Below the pieces are notes generated by a model, which had not been told where the DNA came from, did no database searches, and saw only the letters and a program-made list of their open reading frames with translations. A program made the position numbers and the translations under genes. Shown one piece after another: positions 29,988 to 37,256 of a stretch of 37,256 nt of DNA. Numbering within the stretch: the first letter of the stretch is position 1; every line of letters begins with the position of its first letter. The DNA comes from JBCCEJ01 sp039030335 (lineage in GTDB: Bacteria > Pseudomonadota > Gammaproteobacteria > HK1). The stretch is taken from the NCBI GenBank assembly GCA_039030335.1, contig JBCCEJ010000056.1, forward strand, positions 1 through 37,256, written 5' to 3'.

Positions 29988-31199
29988 GTGCGCAGCCTGT
30001 TCACGCGCGCGGTGGGCGTGCCACTCGCGACGATCTTTGCGTGTCAGGCGGTTCTGACGATGGGCGCGTATTCGTTGCCCGTCATCATTCCGATCGCAGC
30101 GCCAGACCTCGACGTCGAACCCGAGTCAGTCGGTTTTCTGGTCGCCGTGCTGTATGCGTCCGCCATGATGGTCGGCCTGACATCGGGCGAACTGCTGGCG
30201 CGGCTCGGACCGACCCGCGTATTCCAGTTGTTGCTGGTCCTGGTCGGTCTCGGCGCGGCAGTACTCGATCTGGCGTTTACCGGCGTGGCGGTTCTGGCGG
30301 CGATGTTTACAGGCGCCGCGTCGGGTCCGATGAACCCAACCGGCTCCTATGTGTTGTCGCGCGTGGCGGGCCCCGAAATTCGCGCGCTCGTATTTTCCTT
30401 GAAACAGTGCGGCACGCCGCTCGGCGGCATGATGGCCGGGGTCATGCTCCCGCCGTTGATGCTGGCGGCTGGCTGGCAAACGGCTGTGCTCGCAATTCCC
30501 ACGATCGCCGCGATGCTGCTCTTGCTCGTTCCGTTCGGCGGTCTCGGTGGGCCGCCCCCGGCCGCCACGACGCGCCATTCAACGATCATGGACTCGGTGC
30601 GCGCACTGCGGCTCATCTGGGACGATGCGGGTTTGCGCGCCGTCACCCTGAGTGGCTTCGGACTCTCGGTGTGCCAGATGGGACTCGCCACGTATCTGGT
30701 CGTCTATCTCTGGCAGGAAGTGGGTTACTCGCCTGAACAGGCCGGGCTGGTATTCGCGTCTTTGCACATGTCGGGCATCGTCTCGCGCGTCGTGCTGGGT
30801 GTGATCGCCGACCGCCTGATTGCGACACGTTGGGTGCTCGTGTGGCTCGGCATCATTCTGTCTGGCGCGTTCGGCCTGATACTGCTGCTCGACAGCAGTT
30901 GGCCACTGGCGGGTGTGTATGTGGTCATGGCGATCGCCGGTGCATCGGGTAACGGCTGGGTTGGGCTCTACTTCGCGGAACTGGCGCGCCTGTCGCCACC
31001 TGAGCGCGTAGCCGAGATCGCGGCCGGCAGTCAATTCGTGACGTACCTCGGTATCGTCTGCGGCCCCATCCTGTTCGCCACACTGTTGAAAACGCTCAAC
31101 AGCTATCAGGCTTGTTTCGTTCTGTTCGGACTGCTGGCGCTCACATCCGGACTGTACCTGGCCGCGGCCCGGATCGACGTGCGTTACCGCGCGGGCTAG
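29988..31199 (+). CDS. MFS transporter
   Basis: The 403-residue protein has about twelve hydrophobic segments in two sets of six, with a hydrophilic Pro/Ala/Arg loop near residues 186-204 between the halves. The GP/PTRV loop between segments two and three is as in major-facilitator proteins, and it acts in the inner membrane. It follows the CoA transferase by 13 bases and starts with GTG. The frame terminates in CTAG, which also contains the stop of the convergent acyl-CoA dehydrogenase gene. It is probably the uptake system for the acyl amide or acid handled by the neighbouring enzymes, but no substrate family is recognised. Confidence 0.87.
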   Translation: MRSLFTRAVGVPLATIFACQAVLTMGAYSLPVIIPIAAPDLDVEPESVGFLVAVLYASAMMVGLTSGELLARLGPTRVFQLLLVLVGLGAAVLDLAFTGVAVLAAMFTGAASGPMNPTGSYVLSRVAGPEIRALVFSLKQCGTPLGGMMAGVMLPPLMLAAGWQTAVLAIPTIAAMLLLLVPFGGLGGPPPAATTRHSTIMDSVRALRLIWDDAGLRAVTLSGFGLSVCQMGLATYLVVYLWQEVGYSPEQAGLVFASLHMSGIVSRVVLGVIADRLIATRWVLVWLGIILSGAFGLILLLDSSWPLAGVYVVMAIAGASGNGWVGLYFAELARLSPPERVAEIAAGSQFVTYLGIVCGPILFATLLKTLNSYQACFVLFGLLALTSGLYLAAARIDVRYRAG

Positions 31200-32329
31200 T
31201 GCTGCCGGGTGATTTCCGTATAGCGCTCCAGGTGATGGGCCGCGGTACCGTACGTCGATCCGAACTGAGTCAGGTAGCGGAAGAAGTGCCCAATCGAGAG
31301 TTCTTCGGTCATACCCACGCCGCCGTGCAGCTGCACGATGTCCTGCGCGACGTTGCGTGCGCGTTTGCTGACGAAGGTTTTGGCCGCGGCCACGCCGGCG
31401 CGACGTTCGGCGTCGTCGGGGTCGATGACGTCATCTGCGACCATCAGCATCATCGACTGACATTCACGCACCGCGATCAGCATGTCGACCATGCGGTGCT
31501 GCAGCACCTGAAAGCTGCCGATCGGAACGCCGAACTGCTCGCGCGTTTTGAGATACGCGAGCGTTTGCATATACGCCGTGTCCATCGCACCAGCCGCCAT
31601 CGCGCATCGCGCCGCGATACCGCGTTCTACACACTGTTCGAGTGCGGCCAGACCGCGACCTTCCCCGACCAGAAGTTCGGCTGGGGTTTGTGACAATGTG
31701 ACGTTTGCGGCGCTGGAACCGTCCATCGTGCGGAAGGCGCCAACGTGGAGGCCCGACGCGTCGCGGTCCACCAGGAACAGTGCGACGCCGTCTTTTCCCC
31801 GCACCTCGTCGTCGACGCGCGCGCTTACGATGAGCTTGTCGGCTCCCGGCGCATCGAGCACGGCGATCTTGTCGCCGGTGAGCGAGTAAGTATTGCCGGA
31901 GCGCCGGGCGCGGGTTGCAACATGGTGAAGGTCGAAGCGCGCACCCTGCTCGGCGTAGGCTAGCGCAACCACCAGCTCACCTTCGGTGAGTTGCGGCATC
32001 AGCGCGTCAGCCAGTTCGCGGTTGTCGGCCATCTGCAGGGCGTGCGCCCCGACGACAGCGGTGCTGACAAACGGTTCGAGCACCATCGCGCGGCCGAGCG
32101 CCTCGCAGATAACGGCCTGTTCTACCGGCCCGCCGCCATAGCCGCCGGCGCTTTCGGGCAAGCCCGCCCCCAGCCAGCCGAGTTCGGCAAAGTGGCGCCA
32201 GAGCTCGCGGCTGAAAGGCGCATCTTCGGCCAGCATGGCCGTGCGCTTATCAAACGTGTAGTCGCGCTCTACGAAGCGCTCGACGCTCTCACGGAGCAAC
32301 TGCTGCTCTTCGGTCAATTCCAACGGCAT
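31196..32329 (-). CDS. Acyl-CoA dehydrogenase, small subunit of a PimD-like pair
   Basis: Acyl-CoA dehydrogenases oxidise acyl-CoA at C2-C3 with FAD. The 377 residues start with ELTEEQQLLRESVERFVERDY and include GWLGAGLPESAGGYGGG, the C-terminal YLKTREQFGVPIGSFQVLQHRMVDM and VQLHGGVGMTEELSIGHFFRYL. The AEQG stretch stands in place of the usual TEP/SEP flavin-contact motif, as in the small partner of two-subunit enzymes such as PimC/PimD. The ATG at 32329 has AGGGGA eight bases upstream. The larger homologue is 33 bases upstream on the same strand. The last base triplet overlaps the MFS gene stop on the other strand. Confidence 0.88.
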   Translation of the reverse strand: MPLELTEEQQLLRESVERFVERDYTFDKRTAMLAEDAPFSRELWRHFAELGWLGAGLPESAGGYGGGPVEQAVICEALGRAMVLEPFVSTAVVGAHALQMADNRELADALMPQLTEGELVVALAYAEQGARFDLHHVATRARRSGNTYSLTGDKIAVLDAPGADKLIVSARVDDEVRGKDGVALFLVDRDASGLHVGAFRTMDGSSAANVTLSQTPAELLVGEGRGLAALEQCVERGIAARCAMAAGAMDTAYMQTLAYLKTREQFGVPIGSFQVLQHRMVDMLIAVRECQSMMLMVADDVIDPDDAERRAGVAAAKTFVSKRARNVAQDIVQLHGGVGMTEELSIGHFFRYLTQFGSTYGTAAHHLERYTEITRQH

Positions 32330-32362
32330 GGCCGGGTTCCCCTGCGGTTTACGGTGGCGCGC

Positions 32363-33532
32363 TCAGAGTCCGAGAACGGCCTTGGCCATGACGCCGTACT
32401 GCACTTCGTTGCTGCCGCCGTAGATGGTCGACGCGCGACTGAAGTTGTACTGCGACGCGGCCGTCAGGATCTGTGTTTCATCGTCGGTGATGTCACCTTG
32501 CCAGTCGTAGCCCTCGTAGCCGGCGATCTCGAGGCGCAGTTCGGCGAGCCTCTGCTGAATGCTGGTGCCCTTGATCTTCAGCATCGAGGATTCGGCGCCC
32601 GGTGCTTTGCCGGCATCGGTTTGCGCGAGCATCTGCGAGTTCATGAACTCGAGCAGGTTCAGATCGATTTCGATCTCGGCGAGGCGTTCGGCGATCTGCT
32701 CACGGTCTCCCACCGTACCGTCGCCGGCTGCGCGCGTCGTCAACTCTTTGACCTGCGCCAGCATGACCTTGGACATTGGGATACGGGCGATGTTGGTGCG
32801 CTCATGGGTCAACAGATACTTGGCGATGCTCCAGCCCTGACCTTCGTCGCCGACCAGATTTTCGAGCGGTACTTTCACATCCGTAAAGAACACCTGATTC
32901 AGGTGGTGCTTGCCGTCGATGCTGCGGATCGGGCGAACTTCAACACCTTCGGCATCCATGTCGAATAGCAAAAACGAGATACCTTCCTGCTTCTTGCCTG
33001 CGCTGCTCGTGCGCACGAGGCAGAAGATCTTGGTGGCCATGTGCGCATACGACGTCCAGATCTTCGAGCCGTTTACGAGGTAGTGATCGTCTTTCTTTTC
33101 GGCCTTGGTCTTGAGTGACGCAAGGTCCGAGCCGGCGCCGGGTTCCGAATAACCCTGACACCACCAGTCGTCGTAGTTCAGGATGCGCGGCAGGTAGCGG
33201 GACTTCTGCTCCTCGGTACCAAATGAGTAGATCACAGGTCCGAGCAGGTTGACGCCCATGCAATAGGACAGTGGTGCCTGTGTCTCGGCGCGCACCATCT
33301 CGAAGATATGCTTGCGCGTCTGTGTCCAGTCGGTGCCGCCGTACTCTTTGGGCCAGTGAATGGCGGCCCAGCCCTGTCGATGGAGTTCGCGGCACCACGC
33401 GACGTTATCGTCAGCGCTCATCTCTCCGAACATGAAGGCCTCACCCTTCAAGTGCGCTGGGGTGTTGTCCAGAAACCAGGTACGCACCTCGTCCATGAAA
33501 GCGCGGTCTTCATCTGAGTATTGCAGGCTCAT
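32363..33532 (-). CDS. Acyl-CoA dehydrogenase, large subunit of a PimC-like pair
   Basis: The 389-residue protein shows the FAD-binding YSEPGAGSDLASLKTKA, the substrate-loop KIWTSYAHMATKIFCLVRT and the C-terminal IYGGSNEVQYGVMAKAVLGL. The YGGSNE text replaces the catalytic YEGT glutamate seen in medium-chain enzymes. This is usual in heteromeric enzymes of the PimC/FadE-ChsE type, which place the base elsewhere. I choose ATG 33532. A TTG at 33541 is possible but has no better ribosome site. It is cotranscribed with the small homologue 33 bases downstream. Pimeloyl-CoA, cyclic or sterol-side-chain acyl-CoA are plausible substrates by family only. Confidence 0.88.
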   Translation of the reverse strand: MSLQYSDEDRAFMDEVRTWFLDNTPAHLKGEAFMFGEMSADDNVAWCRELHRQGWAAIHWPKEYGGTDWTQTRKHIFEMVRAETQAPLSYCMGVNLLGPVIYSFGTEEQKSRYLPRILNYDDWWCQGYSEPGAGSDLASLKTKAEKKDDHYLVNGSKIWTSYAHMATKIFCLVRTSSAGKKQEGISFLLFDMDAEGVEVRPIRSIDGKHHLNQVFFTDVKVPLENLVGDEGQGWSIAKYLLTHERTNIARIPMSKVMLAQVKELTTRAAGDGTVGDREQIAERLAEIEIDLNLLEFMNSQMLAQTDAGKAPGAESSMLKIKGTSIQQRLAELRLEIAGYEGYDWQGDITDDETQILTAASQYNFSRASTIYGGSNEVQYGVMAKAVLGL

Positions 33533-33671
33533 CGTTGCCAACCCTGTTCGCAGTTGCCTCGGCTCATAAACCTATCTTACCTCCGTCGCGGGCCTTTCCA
33601 GTAGGATGTTCGGCTAACCGGTGGACTTCGTATCCGCTTTATATACCGCATCAGCCTGACAGGACTCAGCC

Positions 33672-35762
33672 GTGCTCGATTCGATCCTCTCGCCTCGCAG
33701 TGTCGCCGTCATCGGTGCATCAGATGCCCCGGCCCGTATCGGTGGGCGCCCGATCTACATGATGAAAGAAGGTGGTTACGAAGGGGCCATCTACCCCGTG
33801 AACCCGAACCGCGACACCATCCAGGGGCTGAAGGCGTACGCGAACATCGGTGATGTCCCGGAGGCGCCGGATTGCGCAATCGTCGCGGTACCGGCGCGAA
33901 TCGCGTTGCAGGCGGTGCGCGAGTGCGCCGCGAAAGGTGTCAAGAGTCTCGTCATGTTCACCTCCGGGTTCGCCGAGATCGACGACGCGGGCGAAGCGCA
34001 CCAGCGCGAAATCGCCGACCTGGCGAAGTCGAGTGGTATGCGCATTCTGGGCCCGAACTGCCTTGGCGTGTTCAATCTCAGTCAGAACTGGTTCGCAACA
34101 TTCGCGAACGTTTACGGCCTGACGCGCCTGCCTCCGGGGCCGGTCGGGATCGTCACCCAAAGCGGTGCCTACGGCGCGCACGTCTACGTGGTATCGCAGC
34201 TCCGCGGCGTCGGTTCGAACTACTGGGTGACGACCGGCAACGAGGTCGATATCGATGTCGCCGAAGTCATCGAATACTACGCCCGCGCCGACGATGTGAA
34301 AGTGATCGTCGCGTACGCCGAGGGCATGCAGAACCCCGAACGCATCCGCAACGCCCTGGCCCTCGCGCGGGCGGCTGAAAAGCCCGTGGTGTTCATGAAA
34401 GTGGGGCGCACGGCGGCAGGGGCGGTGGCGGCGGCCTCGCATACGGCTTCCCTGGCCGGGGCCGACGCTGTGTACGACGCACTGTTCCGCCAGTACGGCG
34501 TGTACCGGGCCAACACGACCGAAGAGCTGGTCGACATCGCGTACGCCTGCCAGTTCGGCCGCTATCCCAAGGGCCGGAACGTCAGCTTGCAGACCGTGTC
34601 CGGGGGGGTTGGCGTGCAGATGGCGGACGCATCCGTGGAGTACGGACTCAACGTAGCGCCGATGCCAGCTGAGTCGCAGGCGAAGATCCGTGAGCTGATG
34701 CCACTCGCGGGTACCAACAATCCGGTCGATTTCACCGGACAGGCCGTCAATGAGCCGGAAGTCATGGAGTCGTGCGTACGGCTGTCTCTGAGCGAAACGC
34801 AATTCGATTCGCACGTGATCTATCTGGCCGGCGCGGCCAGCTCGCCGTTCATGCGCGACACCGTGGCCGAGACCTTCGCGCGTCTGCGCGCAGAGTTCGC
34901 AGACGAAGTGTTGATGTTCTGCAGCTTCCGCGACCCGGAAGTGAACTCGCGCTACGAGGAGATGGGCTACCCGTATTTCGAAGATCCATCGCTTGCGGTG
35001 CGCGGGCTGGCCGGTCTGACGCACTTCGGCGAAGTGTTCGCCCGCGGCGAGCCGGATGCGCCAGCGGGGCTGCCCGACGGGGCGCTTCCAGTGCCGACTG
35101 AGCCGGTGAGCGAGGTTGAAGCGAAGTCCATTCTCGAGAGCGCCGGCATTCCGGTCGTCACCGAGGTGCTGGCGGCCACGGCAGATGCAGCGGTTGAAGC
35201 CGCGGCGGCAACAGGCGGAGCCGTGGTGCTGAAAATCGCATCACCTGACATTACGCACAAAACCGAAATTGGCGGCGTGCTGGTGAACGTCGACGGCGCG
35301 GCGGCTGTCGCCGAAGGGTTTGCGACACTGATGGAGCGGGCCCGCACGGCGCGTCCGGATGCTGTCATCGATGGAGTGATCGTCGCGCCGATGGTGAGCG
35401 GTGGTGTGGAGACGGTGCTTGGCGTCGTGCGCGATCCCCTGTTCGGCCCCGCTGTGATGTTTGGCCTTGGCGGCGTGTTTGTCGAGGTGTTGAAAGACGT
35501 CACCTTCAGGTTGGCGCCCTTCGGCGTCGACGAAGCGCGCCGCATGATCGATGAGATCAAGGGACGCGCGATGCTCGATGGGGTGCGCGGTGCGGCGCCG
35601 TCTGATACCGAAGCACTGGCCGAGGCGCTGTCGCGGCTGTCCGTATTTGCAGCTGCGAATGCTGACCGTATCGAATCGATCGATATCAATCCGTTCATCG
35701 TGTTGCCGCGCGGCGCGATCGCCGTGGATGCGTTGATAGTGCCCGCCGGAGATGGTGATTGA
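33672..35762 (+). CDS. ADP-forming acyl-CoA synthetase (acetate/pimeloyl-type)
   Basis: The 696-residue protein fuses the CoA-binding part (VAVIGASDAPARIGGRP), the succinyl-CoA-ligase-like domains and a C-terminal ATP-grasp domain (from about residue 475, with VVLKIASPDITHKTEIGGV). H257 lies in SHTASLAG and matches the phosphohistidine of the ADP-forming acetyl-CoA synthetase family. These enzymes make acyl-CoA from acid, CoA and ATP, releasing ADP and phosphate. The GTG at 33672 has AGGA seven bases upstream. A divergent gap of 139 bases to the dehydrogenase pair suggests joint regulation. A pimeloyl-CoA synthetase of this type is known in Pseudomonas mendocina, and dicarboxylic acids or feruloyl-like acids are alternatives. 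Confidence 0.88.
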   Translation: MLDSILSPRSVAVIGASDAPARIGGRPIYMMKEGGYEGAIYPVNPNRDTIQGLKAYANIGDVPEAPDCAIVAVPARIALQAVRECAAKGVKSLVMFTSGFAEIDDAGEAHQREIADLAKSSGMRILGPNCLGVFNLSQNWFATFANVYGLTRLPPGPVGIVTQSGAYGAHVYVVSQLRGVGSNYWVTTGNEVDIDVAEVIEYYARADDVKVIVAYAEGMQNPERIRNALALARAAEKPVVFMKVGRTAAGAVAAASHTASLAGADAVYDALFRQYGVYRANTTEELVDIAYACQFGRYPKGRNVSLQTVSGGVGVQMADASVEYGLNVAPMPAESQAKIRELMPLAGTNNPVDFTGQAVNEPEVMESCVRLSLSETQFDSHVIYLAGAASSPFMRDTVAETFARLRAEFADEVLMFCSFRDPEVNSRYEEMGYPYFEDPSLAVRGLAGLTHFGEVFARGEPDAPAGLPDGALPVPTEPVSEVEAKSILESAGIPVVTEVLAATADAAVEAAAATGGAVVLKIASPDITHKTEIGGVLVNVDGAAAVAEGFATLMERARTARPDAVIDGVIVAPMVSGGVETVLGVVRDPLFGPAVMFGLGGVFVEVLKDVTFRLAPFGVDEARRMIDEIKGRAMLDGVRGAAPSDTEALAEALSRLSVFAAANADRIESIDINPFIVLPRGAIAVDALIVPAGDGD

Positions 35763-35811
35763 GTCGTGCGATAATGCGCGTCGCTTTGCGCACCATCATC
35801 CGGAGTACGCC

Positions 35812-36735
35812 GTGTCGGACCGACCTCAGCACCTGATCGACTGGAAATTCTGGTCTGACGACGCCGTTCGCGCAGTGCTGGACCTGGCCCTTCGCATCAA
35901 GAGCCATCGCTGGGAGTATCAGGGGCACATGCAGGGCCGCACGCTGGTGATGATCTTCCAGAAGACCTCGACGCGCACGCGCGTTTCGTTCGAGGCTGGG
36001 ATGACGGAGTTGGGTGGCCATGCGATCAATCTCGACTGGCGTGCGAGCAACTTCACGCTGACCGATGTGCGCTATGAAGCGCGGTACCTGTCGCGCAATG
36101 CCGCATCCATCATGGCCCGACTGAAGGAGCACGATGAGCTGCTGAAGATCGCCGGCGCGGCGACCGTGCCCGTGATCAACGGGTGCTGCAACCTCTATCA
36201 TCCGTGTCAGGCGCTGGCCGACATGCTGACGATTGCGTCAGACCGCGGCGGTTCGGCGCACGGCGCGCGTCTCACCTATGTGGGTGCTTACAACAACGTC
36301 GTCAATTCGCTCGTGTCTATCGCCCGGCCGCTCGGGGTTGCGCTGACGCTTTGCTGTCCGATTCGAGACGCTGACGCGGTCGACGAAGGCAGTCGTCAAG
36401 CGTTGCTGGAGGCCGGCTTGCTAACCGAGACGCTGGACGTTGGGGCCGCCGTCGCGCAGGCCGACTACGTCTACACCGACACGTGGCTCGACATGGAGTT
36501 TTTCAACGACCCGGCGTTCGAAGAAGAAAAGCGCCGCCGCGTTGAACTGATGCTGCCCTACCAGCTGAACAGTGAGCTGTTGGCCGGTACGCCGGCTAAG
36601 GTCATGCACGATATGCCGATTCATGCGGGCTACGAGATCAGTGATGAACTGGTCGAGTCTGAGCGCTCGATCATCTATGACCAGGCTGAGAATCGTCTGG
36701 ACGCGCAAAAGGCGATTCTGGTTACCCTGCACTGA
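35812..36735 (+). CDS. Aspartate/ornithine carbamoyltransferase-family protein with altered substrate motifs
   Basis: The 307-residue protein has an intact carbamoyl-phosphate site (STRTR at 53-57, HPCQALAD at 130-137) and the family ending YDQAENRLDAQKAIL. The amino-acid side differs from ornithine carbamoyltransferase: the DxxxSMG motif reads TDTWLDME (222-229) and HCLP reads HDMP (266-269, followed by IHAGYEI). The usual cysteine is therefore missing. A catabolic or alternative amine or ureido acceptor is an inference. I take GTG 35812 with GGAG six bases upstream. An earlier frame opening at 35752 overlaps the synthetase gene by 11 bases and lacks similarity. It probably follows the synthetase gene in the same transcript. 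Automatic annotation would likely call it argF, which I would not. Confidence 0.85.
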   Translation: MSDRPQHLIDWKFWSDDAVRAVLDLALRIKSHRWEYQGHMQGRTLVMIFQKTSTRTRVSFEAGMTELGGHAINLDWRASNFTLTDVRYEARYLSRNAASIMARLKEHDELLKIAGAATVPVINGCCNLYHPCQALADMLTIASDRGGSAHGARLTYVGAYNNVVNSLVSIARPLGVALTLCCPIRDADAVDEGSRQALLEAGLLTETLDVGAAVAQADYVYTDTWLDMEFFNDPAFEEEKRRRVELMLPYQLNSELLAGTPAKVMHDMPIHAGYEISDELVESERSIIYDQAENRLDAQKAILVTLH

Positions 36736-36826
36736 TCCAGACCTCCTTTTGGCCAACCCCCGCATTGGCGCCGCCGGCTGGCGTGATGCACACTCTGGCC
36801 GTCCCTGGCTGGCTGAGCGACGGCGG

Positions 36827-37256
36827 ATGCAAGATTCCGGCATGATGTTGACTGACGCGCGCGTAGAGCGCATGGCGCGCCGAGGTCTGTGGAAGAACCG
36901 TACGATCCTGGATTTTCTGGACGACCGGCTGACGCACTGTCCCGACCAGGTATACGTCACCGACCACAATTCGATGACGGGTCGGAGCACATCGCTCTCC
37001 TATCGCAACATCCACCAGCTCTCGCTTCGCATCGCGGCCGGCCTGTCGCAGTACGGCATAGGCAAGGGGGACGTTGTCGCCATTCAGCTGCCGAACTGGT
37101 GGGAAGTGGCCGCCGTGCATCTCGCATGTGTGCGGCTCGGTGCCGTCACCAATCCGTTGATGCCGATCTTCAGGGCCCGCGAGCTCGAGTTCATGCTCGC
37201 CTTCGCCAACACCAAGGCGATCGTGATCCCGCGCGAGTTCCGCGGTTTTGCCTACG
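36827..37256 (+). CDS. AMP-dependent acyl-CoA ligase, N-terminal part (truncated by window end)
   Basis: About 143 residues of an adenylate-forming ligase are present and the frame is open at the window edge. The text after the start (GLWKNRTILDFLDDR, GKGDVVAIQLPNWWEVAAVHLACVRLGAVTNPLMP, then IFRARELEFML) resembles cyclohexanecarboxylate-CoA ligase (AliA) and related medium-chain or cyclic acid ligases. The P-loop and catalytic lysine lie beyond the window. ATG 36827 and ATG 36842 are in the same frame and neither has a strong Shine-Dalgarno sequence. I prefer the upstream one because it gives the usual length before GLW. It lies 91 bases after the carbamoyltransferase gene on the same strand. 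Confidence 0.85.
   Translation, partial: MQDSGMMLTDARVERMARRGLWKNRTILDFLDDRLTHCPDQVYVTDHNSMTGRSTSLSYRNIHQLSLRIAAGLSQYGIGKGDVVAIQLPNWWEVAAVHLACVRLGAVTNPLMPIFRARELEFMLAFANTKAIVIPREFRGFAY

Noticed and set aside
33622..33645. TATATA box before the acyl-CoA synthetase gene as a sigma-70 -10 element
   Set aside because: No -35 hexamer lies at a suitable distance, so I did not list it as a promoter.
33720..35024. A 434-codon minus-strand open frame over the acyl-CoA synthetase
   Set aside because: It is antisense to the synthetase with its H257 and ATP-grasp motifs. The translation has no recognisable domain.
1..37256. CRISPR arrays, tRNA genes, insertion sequences, prophage or defence genes
   Set aside because: I looked for short direct repeats, tRNA T-loop text, transposase and integrase motifs and found none.

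Overview
The window is GC-rich, densely coded bacterial DNA with many GTG/TTG starts and good Shine-Dalgarno sites. The gene content (box benzoate genes, GcvT-type N-methylglycine dehydrogenase, HyuA/HyuB, CaiB-type CoA transferase, PimC/PimD-like acyl-CoA dehydrogenases) suggests an aerobic heterotrophic member of the Pseudomonadota. Nothing here fixes the genus. I see no tRNA, rRNA, CRISPR array, insertion sequence or phage gene.

Layout. (1) 1-727: an AT-rich hairpin sequence joined to the C-terminal part of a UxaA/SuyB-family lyase. (2) 727-5421, minus strand: bcl-boxC-boxB, the start of the aerobic benzoyl-CoA epoxide pathway, without boxA or boxD. (3) 5591-9927: a His/Arg-rich exported protein, a dimethylglycine/sarcosine dehydrogenase-like flavoprotein and an M24 metallopeptidase. 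(4) 10004-13718: a PTH2-like small protein, an FkbM methyltransferase and a SEC-C/TPR/GT41 protein glycosyltransferase. (5) 13829-20340: hyuA-hyuB, then a convergent three-gene set (SMP-30 lactonase, DadA-like oxidase, VOC protein). (6) 20608-24544: a small exported protein with terminator, a luciferase-like monooxygenase, a UgpB-type binding-protein pseudogene with three in-frame stops, and an enolase-superfamily protein with an atypical active site. (7) 24714-27560: a 72-aa conserved-looking protein, then an overlapping operon of MBL-fold hydrolase, ureohydrolase and HAD phosphatase. (8) 27603-35762: M20 amidohydrolase, CoA transferase and MFS transporter, facing a pair of acyl-CoA dehydrogenases, then an ADP-forming acyl-CoA synthetase. 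(9) 35812-37256: a carbamoyltransferase with altered substrate-binding motifs and a truncated acyl-CoA ligase.

Inferred joint role: uptake and breakdown of small organic acids and amides. Benzoate is activated and epoxidised. N-acyl or aryl-glycine amides could be cleaved by the M20 enzyme and the acids activated by the CoA transferase or ligases and oxidised by the dehydrogenase pair. Methylated glycine, cyclic ureides, D-amino acids and guanidino compounds would be handled by the other clusters. The least conventional items are the carbamoyltransferase, the enolase-superfamily protein, the SEC-C/GT41 fusion and the ureohydrolase operon, all of which look like known folds with unassigned substrates. 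No wholly new multi-gene system can be claimed from the sequence alone.
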